A stretch of DNA of 64,000 bases from Ciona intestinalis (GCF_000224145.3 NC_020176.2:1426693-1490692); one strand, 5' to 3'; numbered from the stretch's first letter, positions 13,801-27,670 are shown. The notes: generated by a model from the sequence alone, not told the origin. Made by a program: numbers and translations.

Positions 13801-16800
13801 ATGGCTGTTATTATTTCAAATAGGTGTATAACATAAGCGTACGGAACACTAGTGTTACATACCACATAGTGTTGCGTGTTCATTATTGGTGACTCTGTAT
13901 TTATAAGTTGTCATTTGTTCCGACAATTTGTTTAACTTAAATGTGTTGTCTTCCTGTAAAGGGCAAGCGGTCTTCCGGACAAAGGGATTACTGTAAACAT
14001 TCCTTACGACAAACACTGCGGTCAAAGTTACCGTAAGCTGTCAGTCAAAAGTCATTAATTAACAAGAATGCGTGTTATACAAGGGGTCTCTTTAATCACA
14101 TTTTGCCCTTGAATAGTCGTTTCGCGTAATGTTGGAAGTCCGGCAAATAATATGTGGAATTTCAGAAAGACGTTGTCATTTGAAAACAGATGCTTCGTGT
14201 CAGGCTTGAGGTGTAAAGGATTATAGGTGTGTTGTTAACCCACAGAACTGCTAGAAATGACCTTTTTAGGCTGTACTTAGCCTGATTAGTTTTCACACAT
14301 GCCCTGTAACCTATACCCGCACTCAGACGGGCAGCAGCACGAAATGCAAACTCGCAAGACTACTAGACAGCGGATGTCCAATTAGCTGGTCATTTCGTTT
14401 GACGAATGATTGTCCACTCCGTTACGCTTCATTACCGCCGCCGTCTAATCTATCACGTGACTGCAGAGGGACCACCAGGGTTAACAGACAACCCAAGCTA
14501 ACAATCCGTCCATCATGACGACACAATGCACTAACAGCGTCTTATTCTCACTTCGGTTGGTGAGAACTACTAATCACCATTTCCACAATTTTTACATATG
14601 CATGTCTGTTTGTTACACAAAAGACGTATTTTAGATATATTTTTAAATGAGTTTTGAACACGTCAAATAAAAGTGTGTAAAAATATTAATCCTATTTAAT
14701 CAAAGCTGTGGTGTTTAAAATTTAATGCATAACATACATCACCCATCACATGCAGTATGTATTCAGCCGATCGATCACTTAAAGTATTAATGCCGGCTTA
14801 AAAGAGAGCATAGTAATGCTTGGTTTAGTAGCTAACTTAAAAGTGCTTCTAGCTTATCTCTCGCGAGCAATTACCGCCACCCCCATCACTATGTGAGGAT
14901 CGCCGCTTGACGACAGACACGTGTTTCTATTTATAAAGCGCCATAAATCCGGCCCAAGCGCTCCAAGAGCGTAAATGTTAACGTTTTGGGTCCTTAGCTA
15001 CCAGCCCATTCACTCCCAGAACCCCTTAAACGTATCCATGACCAAGACGTGAAATGGACCGTGTATAGCGAGGGGTCTAGTAGATGCGACGGAAAAGTGA
15101 AGCAGCCTGTCGCTGCCACAGATAACACAACAGATTTTGTTTTCTTTTGTTTCAAAACATACCATAATTTTCAAAAATTGGGGCAACTTGCACAATTACA
15201 CAGCAGCGCCTCTTATGCTATACCAACCCACCCCACCCGAGCAGAAAATATTTTACCGCAATCTTACTTGACATAACGTGGTTGACATGCAAGGGTTACA
15301 ACCCCTTCAATGAGGGGTGTTGTTTGGTGTGCCCCACATGACACGTAGCATGGATTAGTGCAGAGTTCTCCAGTTAAACCCACACCACTTTGAAGTAGCA
15401 TCACTTTAAAGAGAAGCCTTCATTTCCTTGCATACCTTAGTTGTCATCGAACACCAAACCGTGTTTTGAGGCGGATGTAAACCAAATATTTTACTTAAAC
15501 GTCATAAAAACGTTGTAAGACGCAAGTGCACTTAAAAATGCAGAACATAATATCAAATTTAAAACAGAGTCACTTCGATTATATTGGCCCGGCAGTTGGC
15601 TGGCATTTCGGAACCGCGATTAATTTAATAACATTGCGACTCGCGAGCGTCACCTGGCGGTTAAAATTATTAATTTAAGTCGCGTATGTCCTAAGGCCAT
15701 AAAAGCAAAGCTTCTACGTATATTTAATCAAAATGCTCAGTTAAAATTTTATTTGTTGCGTTTTGCTTCAGTTTTAACACTGTAATGAATTAATAAAAAG
15801 CAGAAATTTAAATTTGTTTACTTTTCTTCTTTGCGTTTATCCACTGTAATAACATGTTTACATTCCAACTTTATAAGCATGTCGATTCTGGCTGAAGTGG
15901 CTGAACAGAACTATTATCTATCAAATACAATCATCTAATGCAATAGTTGCTCGGGATATTTTATACCCGTAAATTTTGTGGAATAATGAAATATAAACAT
16001 TCTATCACGTAACAGCGTTTAATCGATAGAATCAAAAAAAAAATAGAAAAGACATTCGTGTTCATACTTCTTTCCACAAGCTTCCGCCAAACTTCCGCAA
16101 AGAAAATTTATCGTTTCCGAAAGTTTTCAAGGAACTGCTGTACGTACTATAATACATGATGTTTCATTAAGATTCAAAACTCTTGTTATGATTCGTGTTT
16201 CTGTTTACGGAACAACGCGCTGTTGTTGCTTCAAAATAACTTTTCCTCAAAACAACAAACATTGTTTATATTCCCGCTGCGTCATAAACGAACGCGATCG
16301 CGTAAAATCACGAACCGCATTTTCGATACGAACCAAGACGGGCCTCTGCCGAACAAGCGTCGTGAAGGAGCAAATGGAGCGAGTATTCACTTTAATACAA
16401 AGGAGCGCTTCCTTGCGTGGATGTTGCTTGCTTCTTATTCTTCCTGCGCTGTTATAAGGAGCCACAGTGACTACAGCGGTTTTGTTCTCAGTAAAGCATT
16501 CCTCCACCGAGATAGACAAGCAACGCGACATTTATAATCCCCTTTGCCCGTGGAGTTATGGTGAATTTAAGAGCTTATATCAATCAGCTAAATGTAGGCA
16601 GTGGCATCAATTAACCTTAGACAAAGCAACTATACGTGAAGCCCTTGCACGTTAGCAGTGTACATAGACTTCAGCCACGTTCCCGATACGCTTTGTTGAC
16701 GTTACCAGGCCTGCTTATGCGATTGGTTTTGGCAGCATCCGGCCATGTTAGGACAGGATACTAACCGATGTTTTTCTTCACTAAGCAGCAGCCACTGTAG

Positions 16801-17632
16801 CGTAAGTCGCGTACCGTCGCTTAAACTCGCAAGCAGCATTTGGAAGTCGCGTTTGTGGATTGTAATGTGAATTGTTGCATCACAAATTCATTCCTCCGTG
16901 TAGCAGGTATTTGTTTTCCGGTTGGAACTTTATTTAATTGGTTTCTTAAGTTTCGTTAGGCGATTAAGCGTAAACGCCGATTAATTTCAATGTCAAATAA
17001 TTTAACGATTCATTCTAAAATTTAAACATGGCGACTGATAAACGCGGACTTTGGCCTTCAGTTGTGTGTTAACAGTTGCTATTATGATGTAACGGAAAAT
17101 CTAAGCCATGGATTTGATTAATTGTTCATTTAGATTGTTGGCGCGTTGTACTGTAGCACTTTAATGAACATTTATTCCTATAAGTTGTTGCATTACTTAG
17201 TAATGTGAACATATGGTTTTGCAAATCGTCTTCTTCGTATTGGAATTTTTCCTCTGTGATAAGAGAGAAGCAACGGCGTAAGAAAAACAGCCCACAATCG
17301 ACTATTATTACGTTGTAAGCGGTAACAATGCTTGATTATTAGATCACGCGTGGTCATAACAGTTCTCGCAAGTCAATGAGCGTTATAGGTCTAGTATTCA
17401 GTTTTAGAATTTACTAAACACAAGTCGTTTATTACCAAACAGAAGGGTGTAGCGCATAAATATTACAGAAGAACAACAAATTGTTTCGTTGTTCTTGTAT
17501 TGTTAAAATGGCGACCGTTTGCCTTAGAATATTTTAATTGTTTAGTCGTAACGTAACCGATTTTTTGTTCTAGATTTACTCTATTAGGCTTTGGCTGTAT
17601 TATGACCTAACAAATACTAAAATAATACAAAG

Positions 17633-20600
17633 ATGTCGTTTCTTCCTTTTCCCGTCGCGTTTTCCTCAAACCCAAGCATGACGTCACGAACCTCCTTGTC
17701 CGAGGCTCAGGTAAGATTATAGTTTTTCCATTCCCAGTATAATTCTGACCTTGTACTTTAATAAAGGCAACAATTTCCGACCCTGGTAGATCAGGGCTTA
17801 CCGAGCAACGTAGCCCGGACAACGGAGTTCATTTTCCCGCCGAAGCCCGTGGAATTCCCGGGCGCCCGACTGACATCGCTTCAGCGCTATTTGGTCTCCC
17901 ATATACCGCCCAGGTCGCACATGGACGGTTGGTGCCTCCTGTTTACCCAGCCTTGCCACCAGGCATTGACTCAGCAGCATTACAATCCACACTCGTAAGT
18001 AATATAAGTCAAGACACATAATTTTAGTTGCAAAAAACGGCATCCCTCTTTTTATTTGATTATTTTGTAACAATGTACACTTGTAATTTATATCGTCGAA
18101 AACAAGTGTCAGAAACCATAGCGAGCCTTTAGACGGTAATTTACCGGGAAAATTTCCCACTTGTCTCACACCGTGTTAAACATCCACGTTCAAACGGCTT
18201 TGAGCATCAGTGTATGAAAGATATTTGCAAACGTGCTGCCATTTGCAGTGTGCTGTCGCTATAATTAATCAGCGTATATTAAAAGTGGCAAAGTTAACAA
18301 AATTTAAAACAAAACATAATGTCAGCACATACATAATGGTACAAATTTTAAACGATGCTTAACTACAACCGCCATCGTGACGTCACAGTACACGGAGTGA
18401 TATATGATTTCCATGTTGCTCATAGGCATAACCAACACCGGCAAAACAAAGTCCGTTTATTAACGAGCAATTAACACAACTTCCGACTAGTAGCGGCGTT
18501 TGCATTGTCAGCTAACTAAGGCGTGAGTTTTAGAACGAATTGATTTGTGAACAAACAAGGGACATCCGGGTAACGCTGGATGCGGCTAACGGTGCAAACC
18601 ACAATTTCAAATATCTTACATCATAATGCACATTATGAATGTGAAACATGATAATTGTCGCTGATGAATGAGATATCACGACCTGTTCGTGATTGATGAC
18701 AAAATGCTCACGACGCCATTTTAATTGTCATATTTTACTTTCTCTACAAATGCACGTTTCGCGCTTTCGATTTATCAAATAACCTTGATTGTGACGTAAC
18801 AGCGGATATTTAACATTCCCCTTAATTGTGGAAATATTTTGTTACGTCACAGACCTTTACATGACGCAACAGACACGTTAACACTTGGAGTCACTTTGCA
18901 CGCTTGTGACGTCATATTATAACGGTAATTCCAAAATTCTGTTTAATGTCGTGTTTATAAAGGTTAGAACTAAATTTTCAATCGGAAATGACGTCACAAA
19001 CAGTTTCATCGAACTGTTTTAGATTTAAGAATTGTAATTGTTAAAATGTATGCGTCACAATACACAATATGCGATAACTATATGAAATTCAAATTAGTCA
19101 AGTAGTAACAATCGAGTATTGTTACGTAACATGCAAACCACGCGTTATTTGTTGCTTGATTGCCATATATTGTGACATCACAATCCTGATGAAATATTTA
19201 AATTCAGAGTCGAATGGACCCAAAGGATTTCCCATCTTGGGGAAACCCCCTTCACCCAGGCCCGTTTTACCCCTACGACCCAACTCTTATGTACCAACAC
19301 AGCGGGTAAGTCATTTTTCGTTTGATTCAATTCGTGTTTCCCGCGTTTTACACGCTACTGGGTGATATTGTTTCAATTTTTCTGGAATTTTCCCCTCTGC
19401 GTATCTATTCATTGTCGCTAAACTGGCGCGCCCGCTTCGAGACAAACGCATTGTTTTCCTCATATGTCGCAACAATACGAAGCCGGTTTAACAAAGGTGA
19501 TTATGCACATACCCGAATGCAAATGAACCCCGACGATCTTTTATGCTAAATCGCGAATATAACTTTACATGATTGACAGTGAACAGCACTGTAACGCGAT
19601 TTATCCACGTGACAACCTACACGTTGTTCGGAGTGTATGAATTACTTTTTGAACGATTGTTTAATTATTATGACGTAATAAAATGAATCAGGCTTACGAG
19701 TACGACTGTTGCTTTTAATTTAAACTAGACAAACACAGTAAATCCTGATGTTGTCTCGCCGTATGACAAACGAACGTCGGTCTTTTAAGTTTTACATACC
19801 AAAACAAGGAAGATCTTTTTTGCACTTATAATAACCTGGCGGCAATAACATATATAGTTTCAATATGTTCGGAAAGCGCAAATTTAACACGTATATGGTC
19901 GCGCGTTGACCATCATCATGCTATAGGTGTCTGGGAAGAGCTGTCCAAATGGCGTTCATCGCGTTCCCGATTATCGCGGTCCCCCCACGTGGTGACCACT
20001 GTTTCCTGTGACTTCCATATTTGGAATTCGAACGCGATCGAACACGAATTTCGCGTTGCAGAACAACACGCAATCTGGTTGATTGTGAGGTCATAGAAGG
20101 TTCAATGTTTCAATTGCGGGATATTTCCGCGTGTACTGGAACATTTCGAACAATGAGCGTTGTGTACGAGACAATGAAACCACGATTCGATGCCCTATGC
20201 GAGAACTATTACCATGGCAACAGACATTTTTCGTTTCTATGGAATCGCTAATGGAAGGATCAGGAATGTGTTTCCACTGGAAAAAATACAAGATTTGGAC
20301 ACAAATAATCGGGGATGACTCAACTAACCACATTGTCACGTGACTTGTCCTGCGGTTAACACATACAATGGTAGTGGGAACACTTGTTTATGAAACCCGC
20401 TTATTACTAATGGATTCATCAAATTATTGCAGACGAAATTAATAATAACATTAAATCTGCACGACATTACGCATGGGGTCTATATAACTACAATATATCA
20501 TTTGGTGCAGAAGGAGTATCCTTTTAATAACTTGGCAGTGCCAGTGCGTATATAAAACGTATAAATAAAATACGTGCACACTGACAGTTGTTTTAGGCTT

Positions 20601-23600
20601 AACATCTTAAAACTAACGTCTTGCTGTTACGTAGTACACACAAAACACTTAATGGTTAAAATCACAAGAAAAACTTCCGTAGTACTTAGTAATTGATCTG
20701 CAACGATGTTCTATTTTCGCGAACCATTAACGCCTACCTTAAGAAGTATTACTATGACGTCACGACCAAGAGTTACTATCGTTTTTGATAAAACAAACAT
20801 ATGTCATGTTAGTGACTATTATTATACAATGCGTAGGGTGTTGCAATAAAATGACTTTACATTCTAGTAATTACTGACTAAATAATATTTGTGACGTACA
20901 ATATGCCATACCTTATCGTTTACAACAGCATAAACCGTGGGTTTTTCACTTTTTCGTTACTAAATTTAGCCTACGTCAATTATCTGATAGCTTTTGTCAA
21001 ATATGGAAAACTGTAATTTATTTTGTATGAGTGACATAATATACGTGGCGGAAATGTATGCATTATGTGTTTGATTAAGGGATTAACCATGTATTTAAAA
21101 TGTGAAATGTCAAATCTTGATTTACCAGAAAAGTGAAATTGTTTAGTATAATTTGGGCTTCAATTTCATCATAATTCCCATTAACAGATATGGACCAATG
21201 GGTCTCAGCGACGGTGCTCGGCGTAAAAACGCAACCCGAGAAACAACATCGACGTTAAAAGCGTGGCTTAATGAACACAGAAAGAACCCTTACCCAACTA
21301 AAGGGGAAAAGATCATGTTAGCTATTATTTCGAAGATGACGCTAACGCAGGTATAACTTTATTTTAAGACACTATAAGTCAATATTTTTACCTAAAATTA
21401 TTAACTTTTCGACGAAAATAATTTGTTTTACGTCACAGGTTTCGACCTGGTTCGCAAACGCGCGTCGTCGATTGAAGAAAGAAAACAGAATGACTTGGTC
21501 TCCTCGGAACAGATGTGGGGAAGAAGAGAATGAAAGAGAAAGCGATGAGGAAGAAAGAGGAGAAATGAGAGAAGGTGAGAGATTTTTATATTTTGCATTT
21601 TCGCAACAAAATTTTGTTTAAAATTTCACCAGAAAGTGTTTTTATTATTTGGAATTAAATGCTCACTAAACACGTTAATCGGACGTCGACACATGTAATC
21701 GAAGTGGTCCCGTGTTCGAGTAACGTGCAACATATTGTACCTTATATGTTAACTGTGATTAAGCTCACGCGAGTTAATTCATCATGGAATGGCAGGAGTG
21801 GCTACAGGACATCATATTACACTGTGGTGCACATGCACAACGTGTGCGTGTTGTACACGCGGGTGTTTCAATGAAAATAGGTAGCAGCTCATAAGATAAG
21901 TCGAATTGGATCTCAAGACTTGTTAGGTTCGACATACGGTCGTTGCTCCCTGATCGCGGCTTCTCGCGTTACACGACTGCTTCCCCATTGCATGACATTA
22001 TTGTGACGAAACAGAGCCGATGTACTTTGCCTCATTGTGACAAACATTGCAGGAAACACAGTAATCGCGCCATATCCTGCCCGCATGTTCGCGTGTTCGC
22101 GCTGCAGCAATACATGATTGTTGCGTCACAATAATCGTGAACTTAAAACTTCTAATAATACGCCGACCTTCGCGATTCATGTGTTCGTGCTGATGGAGTT
22201 GTTACAATCGCGTGACAACTTCTTGCACTTTGGGTTCGTGCCAATTGCTTTACGTGTCAATACCTTGTAGCAGGTTATCGCGACTTGTAGAAGGAAAGTC
22301 ATGAATTCCGCGATAGGCGCTAAAACTACACATTGTGACGTCATAAGAGAAACGCTTTGATATGTTGCTACATTGTCGCTCGTTAGTTGTGAAGCAATAA
22401 TCGCGGCAATTCGCGCTTTATTTCGATGCTATACAGCTGTTTTCTTGTAGACAGTATTGTTACGTCACATTACTACTGCGAAAACGCGACGTAGTCGGAA
22501 GAGATTTCTCGAAAACAAGTTTTTCCGGTGGCAGGTTTCGTCTGAGAGGTATCACGCGAACTTATAGGTGCAATCCGACCCCATGACACAAGTTCAAAAC
22601 AGATATCCTTCGGTTCAAACGTGTAGTAATTTCGCCGCGGTTGAATATTTTGAGCTAAGGAACTATTTGGCCCCACGTGGAATAAAAACAGGACTTTATT
22701 TAAAATTTAAAGATACAATTAAGACAAAAAATGCTCGTTACGTCATTAATGACGTCATTTTACATTGCCGCTTCCAAGCGTTAAAATTTGTCAGGTTTTC
22801 ATTCCCACGTTTGTCAGAAGAGAACACGATAGCGACCGGATTTGTCGCGAACACCGATTTACCGGCGTTAATTATGTTGTAATAATGACTCCTTGTCGTA
22901 ATAATGGTAATTCTCTGTCGCATCTGTCGGAGTCGCGACTTCCCGAAAATCGAAACCGCGATTCGATTGACGAAGTCACGTGGTGTTCATTCACACGAAG
23001 AAACTGCTGTGACGTCACAATCGCGGTAGGATACCTGCGCAAGCAATGATTGTCACGTAAACAATTATACCGATGCAGCAACAGCGGCTGAAAATCTAAT
23101 TGAGGAATTTTCGATTCCATCTAGAGTTACATCCCTGTGACAGCATGATCTGTTTTGCAGGAAACGTTATTTCCTTAATCTAGCGCTAACACGCGGCAAA
23201 TAAACGATCCGTATTTTTCCCGCAGAAGGGAATTCCCCGAACGAGATGAGACGAACCGAGCCACGTGACAGCGACAACAGTAACCCGGGTACGAATCTTA
23301 GCGGAAGCAACTCTGATCTTGCTTATCAACGTCACCAGAGGGCGCACCAACAACAAATGTTCCTACGTCATCTTGCCTCTCTACCGCCGCACCTGCGACC
23401 AGTCGACCCCTTCCGACATTTCCAGCTTCACAACCAAAGACTCGCAACTCAGGGGATGCACCTACTACCGGGAAATTCCCGCTCCAACGACCACGTCGGT
23501 GCGCTGAAGCATGACCAACAACGAAGGAGCAGTTTAAGCTCTCCCTCGGCATCCGCATCGAGCTACGACCGATCGCCGTCACCTGTTAATCAACCACGTA

Positions 23601-24675
23601 ACTTCCGCCCGCCACCCCCCCTGAACCAGATTACGTCACCATCCAAATCGCCGTCGCATCGATTCCGCTTCTCTCCCGAACCAACAGAACGCGGCTCTGA
23701 TGAGGAGAACAAGAAAACCGAAGCCCGCGACTCCAAAAAGGAGAAGATTTGGTCGCCAGTCTCGCTTACCGAGACCACTGATAAACCACGGAGTATCACA
23801 TCCCGGGATTCCCCACCTACCCCACGTCACACAATAGAAAGCCCTGTAGGAAAATCCCCTTCTAACCCACTGGCTGTTGCCCAAGCTTGGATGGAGGAAT
23901 ACCAGCGCCACCTAGCAACGAGGAACCCCCAACTTCTAGCTTCGACGTTGGCGTCCATTGCCGCAAAAAGGGGATCCTCTGGGGGATTTCCCTTTTTGCC
24001 CTTCCAGTCGGGTCCCCAGTCGGCCGTTTCTGTGACGTCACGAATGGAATCCATGGAGACGTCACGTGACGATGACTCTCTGACGTCAGACACGGAAGCA
24101 GGGCCTAACTTGCGTAAGTTTTAACATCTTTATTACGTTATAATCACAGCGCTGAAACGCGGATACTGATGCAAGACGCGGACAATCGAAGTTGCCGCTG
24201 TTCCCAGTGGTATCAGTTTACAGGATAATGGGACTCGCTTTAAACAATCGGCTTCTTAGGCTTCCGCGCCCGACCCGGGAAATTATGCATTCATAACTCC
24301 TCATGTGGGCGCGGTATAACAATGCACCGCGATCCTACGCGAAAATACTTTGTCGTGTTTTCGGGGTCTGTCGCGGTTTCAAATTTAACCGATTCACGCC
24401 AGACAATCCCCTTTATTTGTTCATTAATCGCCTTACACGTTTTGATGTGACGTCACAATACACTTGGTTGCCTCATAGCACGTTTATTTCAACTCTTGCA
24501 ACCACTATGGTCTGTTACGTAACAATTAAATAACGATTTGCATTGTTTCACTTTGTTTATAGCCATGAATCTATCAAAGAACAAAGATCGTGGTAACCAT
24601 AGCAATGATGACGTACCCCTCGTTATTGATGACGTAGAAAGAAAGCCACTGATGCGATCAATTGTTGCAAGCTAA
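17633..24675 (+). CDS. Irx: Iroquois-class TALE homeodomain transcription factor
   Basis: Nuclear DNA-binding regulator of the Iroquois family. Seven coding exons join in phase: 17633-17710, 17767-17994, 19208-19305, 21188-21350, 21439-21574, 23226-24113 and 24563-24675, giving 567 residues. The start is the ATG opening [10 protein letters not shown]. The TALE homeodomain spans about residues 145-208 and is split between exons 4 and 5; it shows [20 protein letters not shown], the three-residue-loop stretch NPYPTKGEK, and recognition helix [14 protein letters not shown] Tyr/Pro-rich lead-in ([15 protein letters not shown]) precedes it, as in other Irx proteins, and an acidic Glu-rich stretch follows. 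Exon 6 is Ser/Pro-rich and holds [12 protein letters not shown] (about 407-418), resembling the IWS motif of Irx proteins. A candidate polyadenylation signal AATAAA lies near 25159. I cannot say which Ciona Irx paralogue this is; the N-terminal exons are less certain than the homeodomain. Confidence 0.93.
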
Positions 24676-25904
24676 AGGTAATTGACAAAAAAACAAATCT
24701 AAAATCGCGAGATCGCACCCGCTGTCCATTAACCATATAAGCACGTTTGCCGTTTAACCGACACATTTATTATTTAATAATATCCAATTATTACGTCACA
24801 TTGAATGATTATGAAAAGGATTGGAAGTTATGAAATCAGTTCCGCCACAGTCTTCGTTTATTTACGTAACAATGAACGTTGTGATAACATAACGACGCCG
24901 GTGCGGGTTCGGCGCGATTTCGCTTCAATAGCAGATCGATGCTGAGCGACTGGCGCTTCTAATTGGCTGCTTTGTCTATCACGTGGGTATATTTATTCAA
25001 ATTTATGGAATTAGTTTTCCTGATGCGAACAAATAGCGAAAGCGTGGTTTAATTATGACGTCACAAGCCGTCTTGTTTCCTCATAATGGCGCCAAAACCA
25101 ACCGGAAGTAGCCTACTGCTCTTCATTGTTGCGTAACAAACGAACTTGTTAAAAATTCAATAAAGTTCGGATATTATTAAAAACGATTTTTACGCGAAGT
25201 TGCTCGTGCGTGTCGTTACGCTACGCTTCGCTTAGCATGGCTCGCTTTGCGTGGGGTCGCCATTGTGACGATTTAATTACATTGTTACGCAATCATGAAT
25301 TTGTTTCAATCAGATTTCCGCCATGTAATATTGTTTTGTCTTTTTCAGAGATTCGATTATGACGTAAGAATCTGTTCTTTATGGAAGAAGTTGTGACACC
25401 AACACCAGACACTCTGTGACGTAACACTTGTGTAAAGATGCATGTGGAAACAATGTAAACGGCGCGAAAATCGCGATTGTTTATTTGACTGAACAGTTGT
25501 TTATCGTGTGTAGTTCCGCATGAGGGACTTCCCCACACGAACCTATAATTAAAATCCGGATTACTCGATGTTATTGTTATTCGTTTGTGTCGAAGACAAT
25601 GAAATTCAATATCCGGTCGGACACGTGACTTTTATGGCGTCTGAACTAAAATCTTTTAAACTTTAATAATTATTTCAATATAACCGAACAATACCAGATA
25701 ACTGTTAGCAAAATTGTTTTTGCCGGAATGTTTTGCGGATTACGACAACTGCCATTTTCCTTTGTTGCATACAAAGAGTTCAATCGTTTGTTTTATTTAA
25801 ATGTAAACAGAATAATAAGCATCTGCAAATTGGTGCTTTGCCACGTCACAATATCCATTATGTATTCCAGAACCTACTAAGTTCATTTTTATTTTACCGG
25901 ATAT

Positions 25905-26160
25905 GACGTTTCAGTAGCCCTATATGTGTATCGTGACGTCATTAATTGGATTTCGTTTTTATTTGGTTGATACAGGTCTGTTCCATTACGTCGATGACGT
26001 CATGTTATATGTTGATGACGTCATGCTAGTATTTCCCACTATTAAGTTCTGTGCTATGATTTCTCGTGTGTAGCTTTGCCACTGTTTTAATGACGTAACG
26101 TACCCATGATGTGACAGATGACGTCATTGGGTCGTGACGTGTGCGCTAGTAACGTAGATG
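25905..26160. promoter_or_regulatory. Cluster of CRE-like TGACGTCA sites
   Basis: In about 255 bp there are four perfect TGACGTCA octamers (near 25932, 25995, 26017 and 26119) plus near matches such as TGACGTTT, TGACGTAA, TGACGTGT and TAACGTAG. Two perfect sites sit in back-to-back 22-bp units that share the core GATGACGTCATG. It is the densest such cluster noticed in the window and starts about 1.2 kb past the Irx stop codon. TGACGTCA is the classic CREB/ATF bZIP site; whether anything binds here is not known. Confidence 0.45.
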
Positions 26161-26624
26161 TGCAATTTACTCCTCATGTTATAACTGGAGTCGTGGAAGC
26201 CGGGAAATAAAATGTCGATGATGATAATGGCCATTGTTTTAAAACAAACAAACAATACTTGATAGTTTGACTGCTGATTTAACTCATGCATCACAATCAG
26301 CATCGTGATTTAACAATGGAACTCACAGTTGATGATTTATGATTTCTATGCAAGGAAACTGTCATATAAGTATCAATCCGCTAGATGCGCCACGTGTTTC
26401 CGGTGTTAAGTAAACAAGACCAAGGTTTAAAATAAATAAGTTACATACATGGATTCTCTACTTTATTACGGCACAATACTTAAAAACACAAGGTGTAGAT
26501 GTTTTTATTATGACGTAACAACGTGATATAATAAGACCATCCTAGTTGCCCCAAGGTTACGTAAAAACATAAAACAGAGCCCATCTATTGTATAAGATAC
26601 AGCGCTTTCCTATAGCCCAAAACT

Positions 26625-26855
26625 TTACGGACTTAAGGCTCGACGCTGCTAACATTGTGGGTGTATGTGTCTTTGTGCAAGACGCGGCAATTTTTCTAAC
26701 CAAGTGGTGCATTATGGGCCACTAAGTTACATACGTGCCGACTTTAAAGAGGGCACGAGGTGTATTAAACAGAACACCCGTGTTGTAACAACAGCTGTTT
26801 CACCCACGCGAGGATAAAGCAAGTTATTTTCATTCATTCTGTATAGTTCTCGTGC
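26625..26855 (+). mobile_element. SINE copy
   Basis: Starts in the tRNA-like head remnant (GCTCGACGCTGCTAACATTG) and continues through the conserved tail: GCACGAGGTGTATTAAACAG, CACCCGTGTTGTAACAACAG and GCGAGGATAAA. It is the same family as the copies at 39775, 51920, 52295, 56200 and 57250. Confidence 0.6.
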
Positions 26856-27017
26856 ATACGCGAAGTCACAAAGTAATGAGGCTTTCTGTATAACGACGTA
26901 ATATATAAACAAAAAATGAAATATACAGCAATAGCGATATTAATAAGATTTTATGTTGTCACGTGATATTTGCTTTTCCCACGCCGCTAAGATCAAACCG
27001 TGTCGAAATGTCCGAAC

Positions 27018-27111
27018 ACATGTACCTTACATGGCGAATAAACCAACGACATAAGTCCGCACTTCAGCACAGACTTACTTCGTTGGTTTATTTGCCATGT
27101 TAGAGACATGT
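27018..27111. repeat. Long near-perfect hairpin (40-bp arms)
   Basis: Arms at 27018-27057 and 27072-27111 are reverse complements over about 40 bp with only a few mismatches, separated by a 14-base loop. Both arms contain the core AATAAACCAACG or its complement. The pairing does not clearly continue outside the arms. The shape fits either a tiny palindromic element or a foldback RNA such as a microRNA precursor. No reading frame or known terminal repeat is visible. Confidence 0.6.
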
Positions 27112-27307
27112 AAGCGCACCGGTCGATTTTACAGTGTATTCGGCATATGTTCACATAAACTACACATGTCCATTTGTCGTTACATCACGCGCACCCTTGT
27201 TTTTAAAGAACAAACATTTGCGTTTCACTGTCATGACGTCACTAAAAACAACTTCAAATCGCGTGATTTTCATCTTACATACGTCATAAAAGTTTCATAA
27301 AAGTTTC

Positions 27308-27480
27308 GAAGATGGGACACTATTTCATTTGATTTTTCGTCCCGTTAGGTAGTGAACATTCGAAGAATTATAGAAAAACGTATCTTTACAACTCCCATAG
27401 ACCGTTGTTAATTGTTTAAAACACGATCAGGATACTTGGATATAATATGTGCTAAAGGCGTTCCATCTTCCCAACCCCAC
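27308..27480 (+). mobile_element. MITE-like element, same family, first of two adjoining copies
   Basis: Starts GAAGATGGGACAC, carries the family interior (CCATAGACCGTTGTTAATTG, then AACACGATCAGGA) and ends CCATCTTCCCAACCCCAC. The outer few bases of the left terminal repeat are missing. A second copy begins directly after it. Confidence 0.65.
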
Positions 27481-27670
27481 TATATAGTAAGTTTGGGATA
27501 AGATGGTCCACATTTTCATTCTCTTTATTGTTCCATTTAGTAGTAATTAAACCATATTACAGAATTATATAACCAAAACGTCTCAGCTCTAAAACATTAT
27601 TGTTAATTAACAGAACACGATTTTGGGATGGTTCGTGCCAACGTTATCCATCTTACCCCCACAGTGCTAT
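27481..27670 (+). mobile_element. MITE-like element, same family, second adjoining copy
   Basis: Starts TATATAGTAAGTTTGGGATA and ends CCATCTTACCCCCACAG. The interior shares CTCTAAAACATTATTGTTAA and ACACGATT with other copies but is more diverged than its neighbour. The abutting pair suggests insertion of one copy at the TA-rich end of another. Confidence 0.6.

Larger units (their letters stand above)
1..17632. other. Non-coding region upstream of Irx
   Basis: No convincing coding exon was found in 17.6 kb. Open frames here are short, often begin at non-ATG codons, and lack family motifs or paired splice sites. The stretch is dominated by scattered CRE-like octamers (perfect TGACGTCA near 937, 1811, 1934, 2346, 4340, 4620, 4681, 5569, 6579, 6991, 7791, 7878 and 8902) and many one-base variants such as TGACGTAA. 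MITE-like copies sit at about 2648-2856 and 9880-10031. By analogy with Iroquois loci elsewhere this is probably cis-regulatory DNA for the downstream gene; that is inference from position only. An unseen 5' untranslated exon of Irx or a non-coding RNA cannot be excluded. Confidence 0.6.

Noticed and set aside
16188-16655. Several overlapping open frames on both strands 1 kb before Irx
   Set aside because: They overlap in different frames and on both strands with no family signal, as expected of a chance low-stop stretch. A non-coding Irx first exon here remains possible.
22741-22758. Local palindrome of two ACGTCA units around TTAATGACGT
   Set aside because: It is explained by two adjacent copies of the widespread CRE-like motif, so it is not treated as a separate element.
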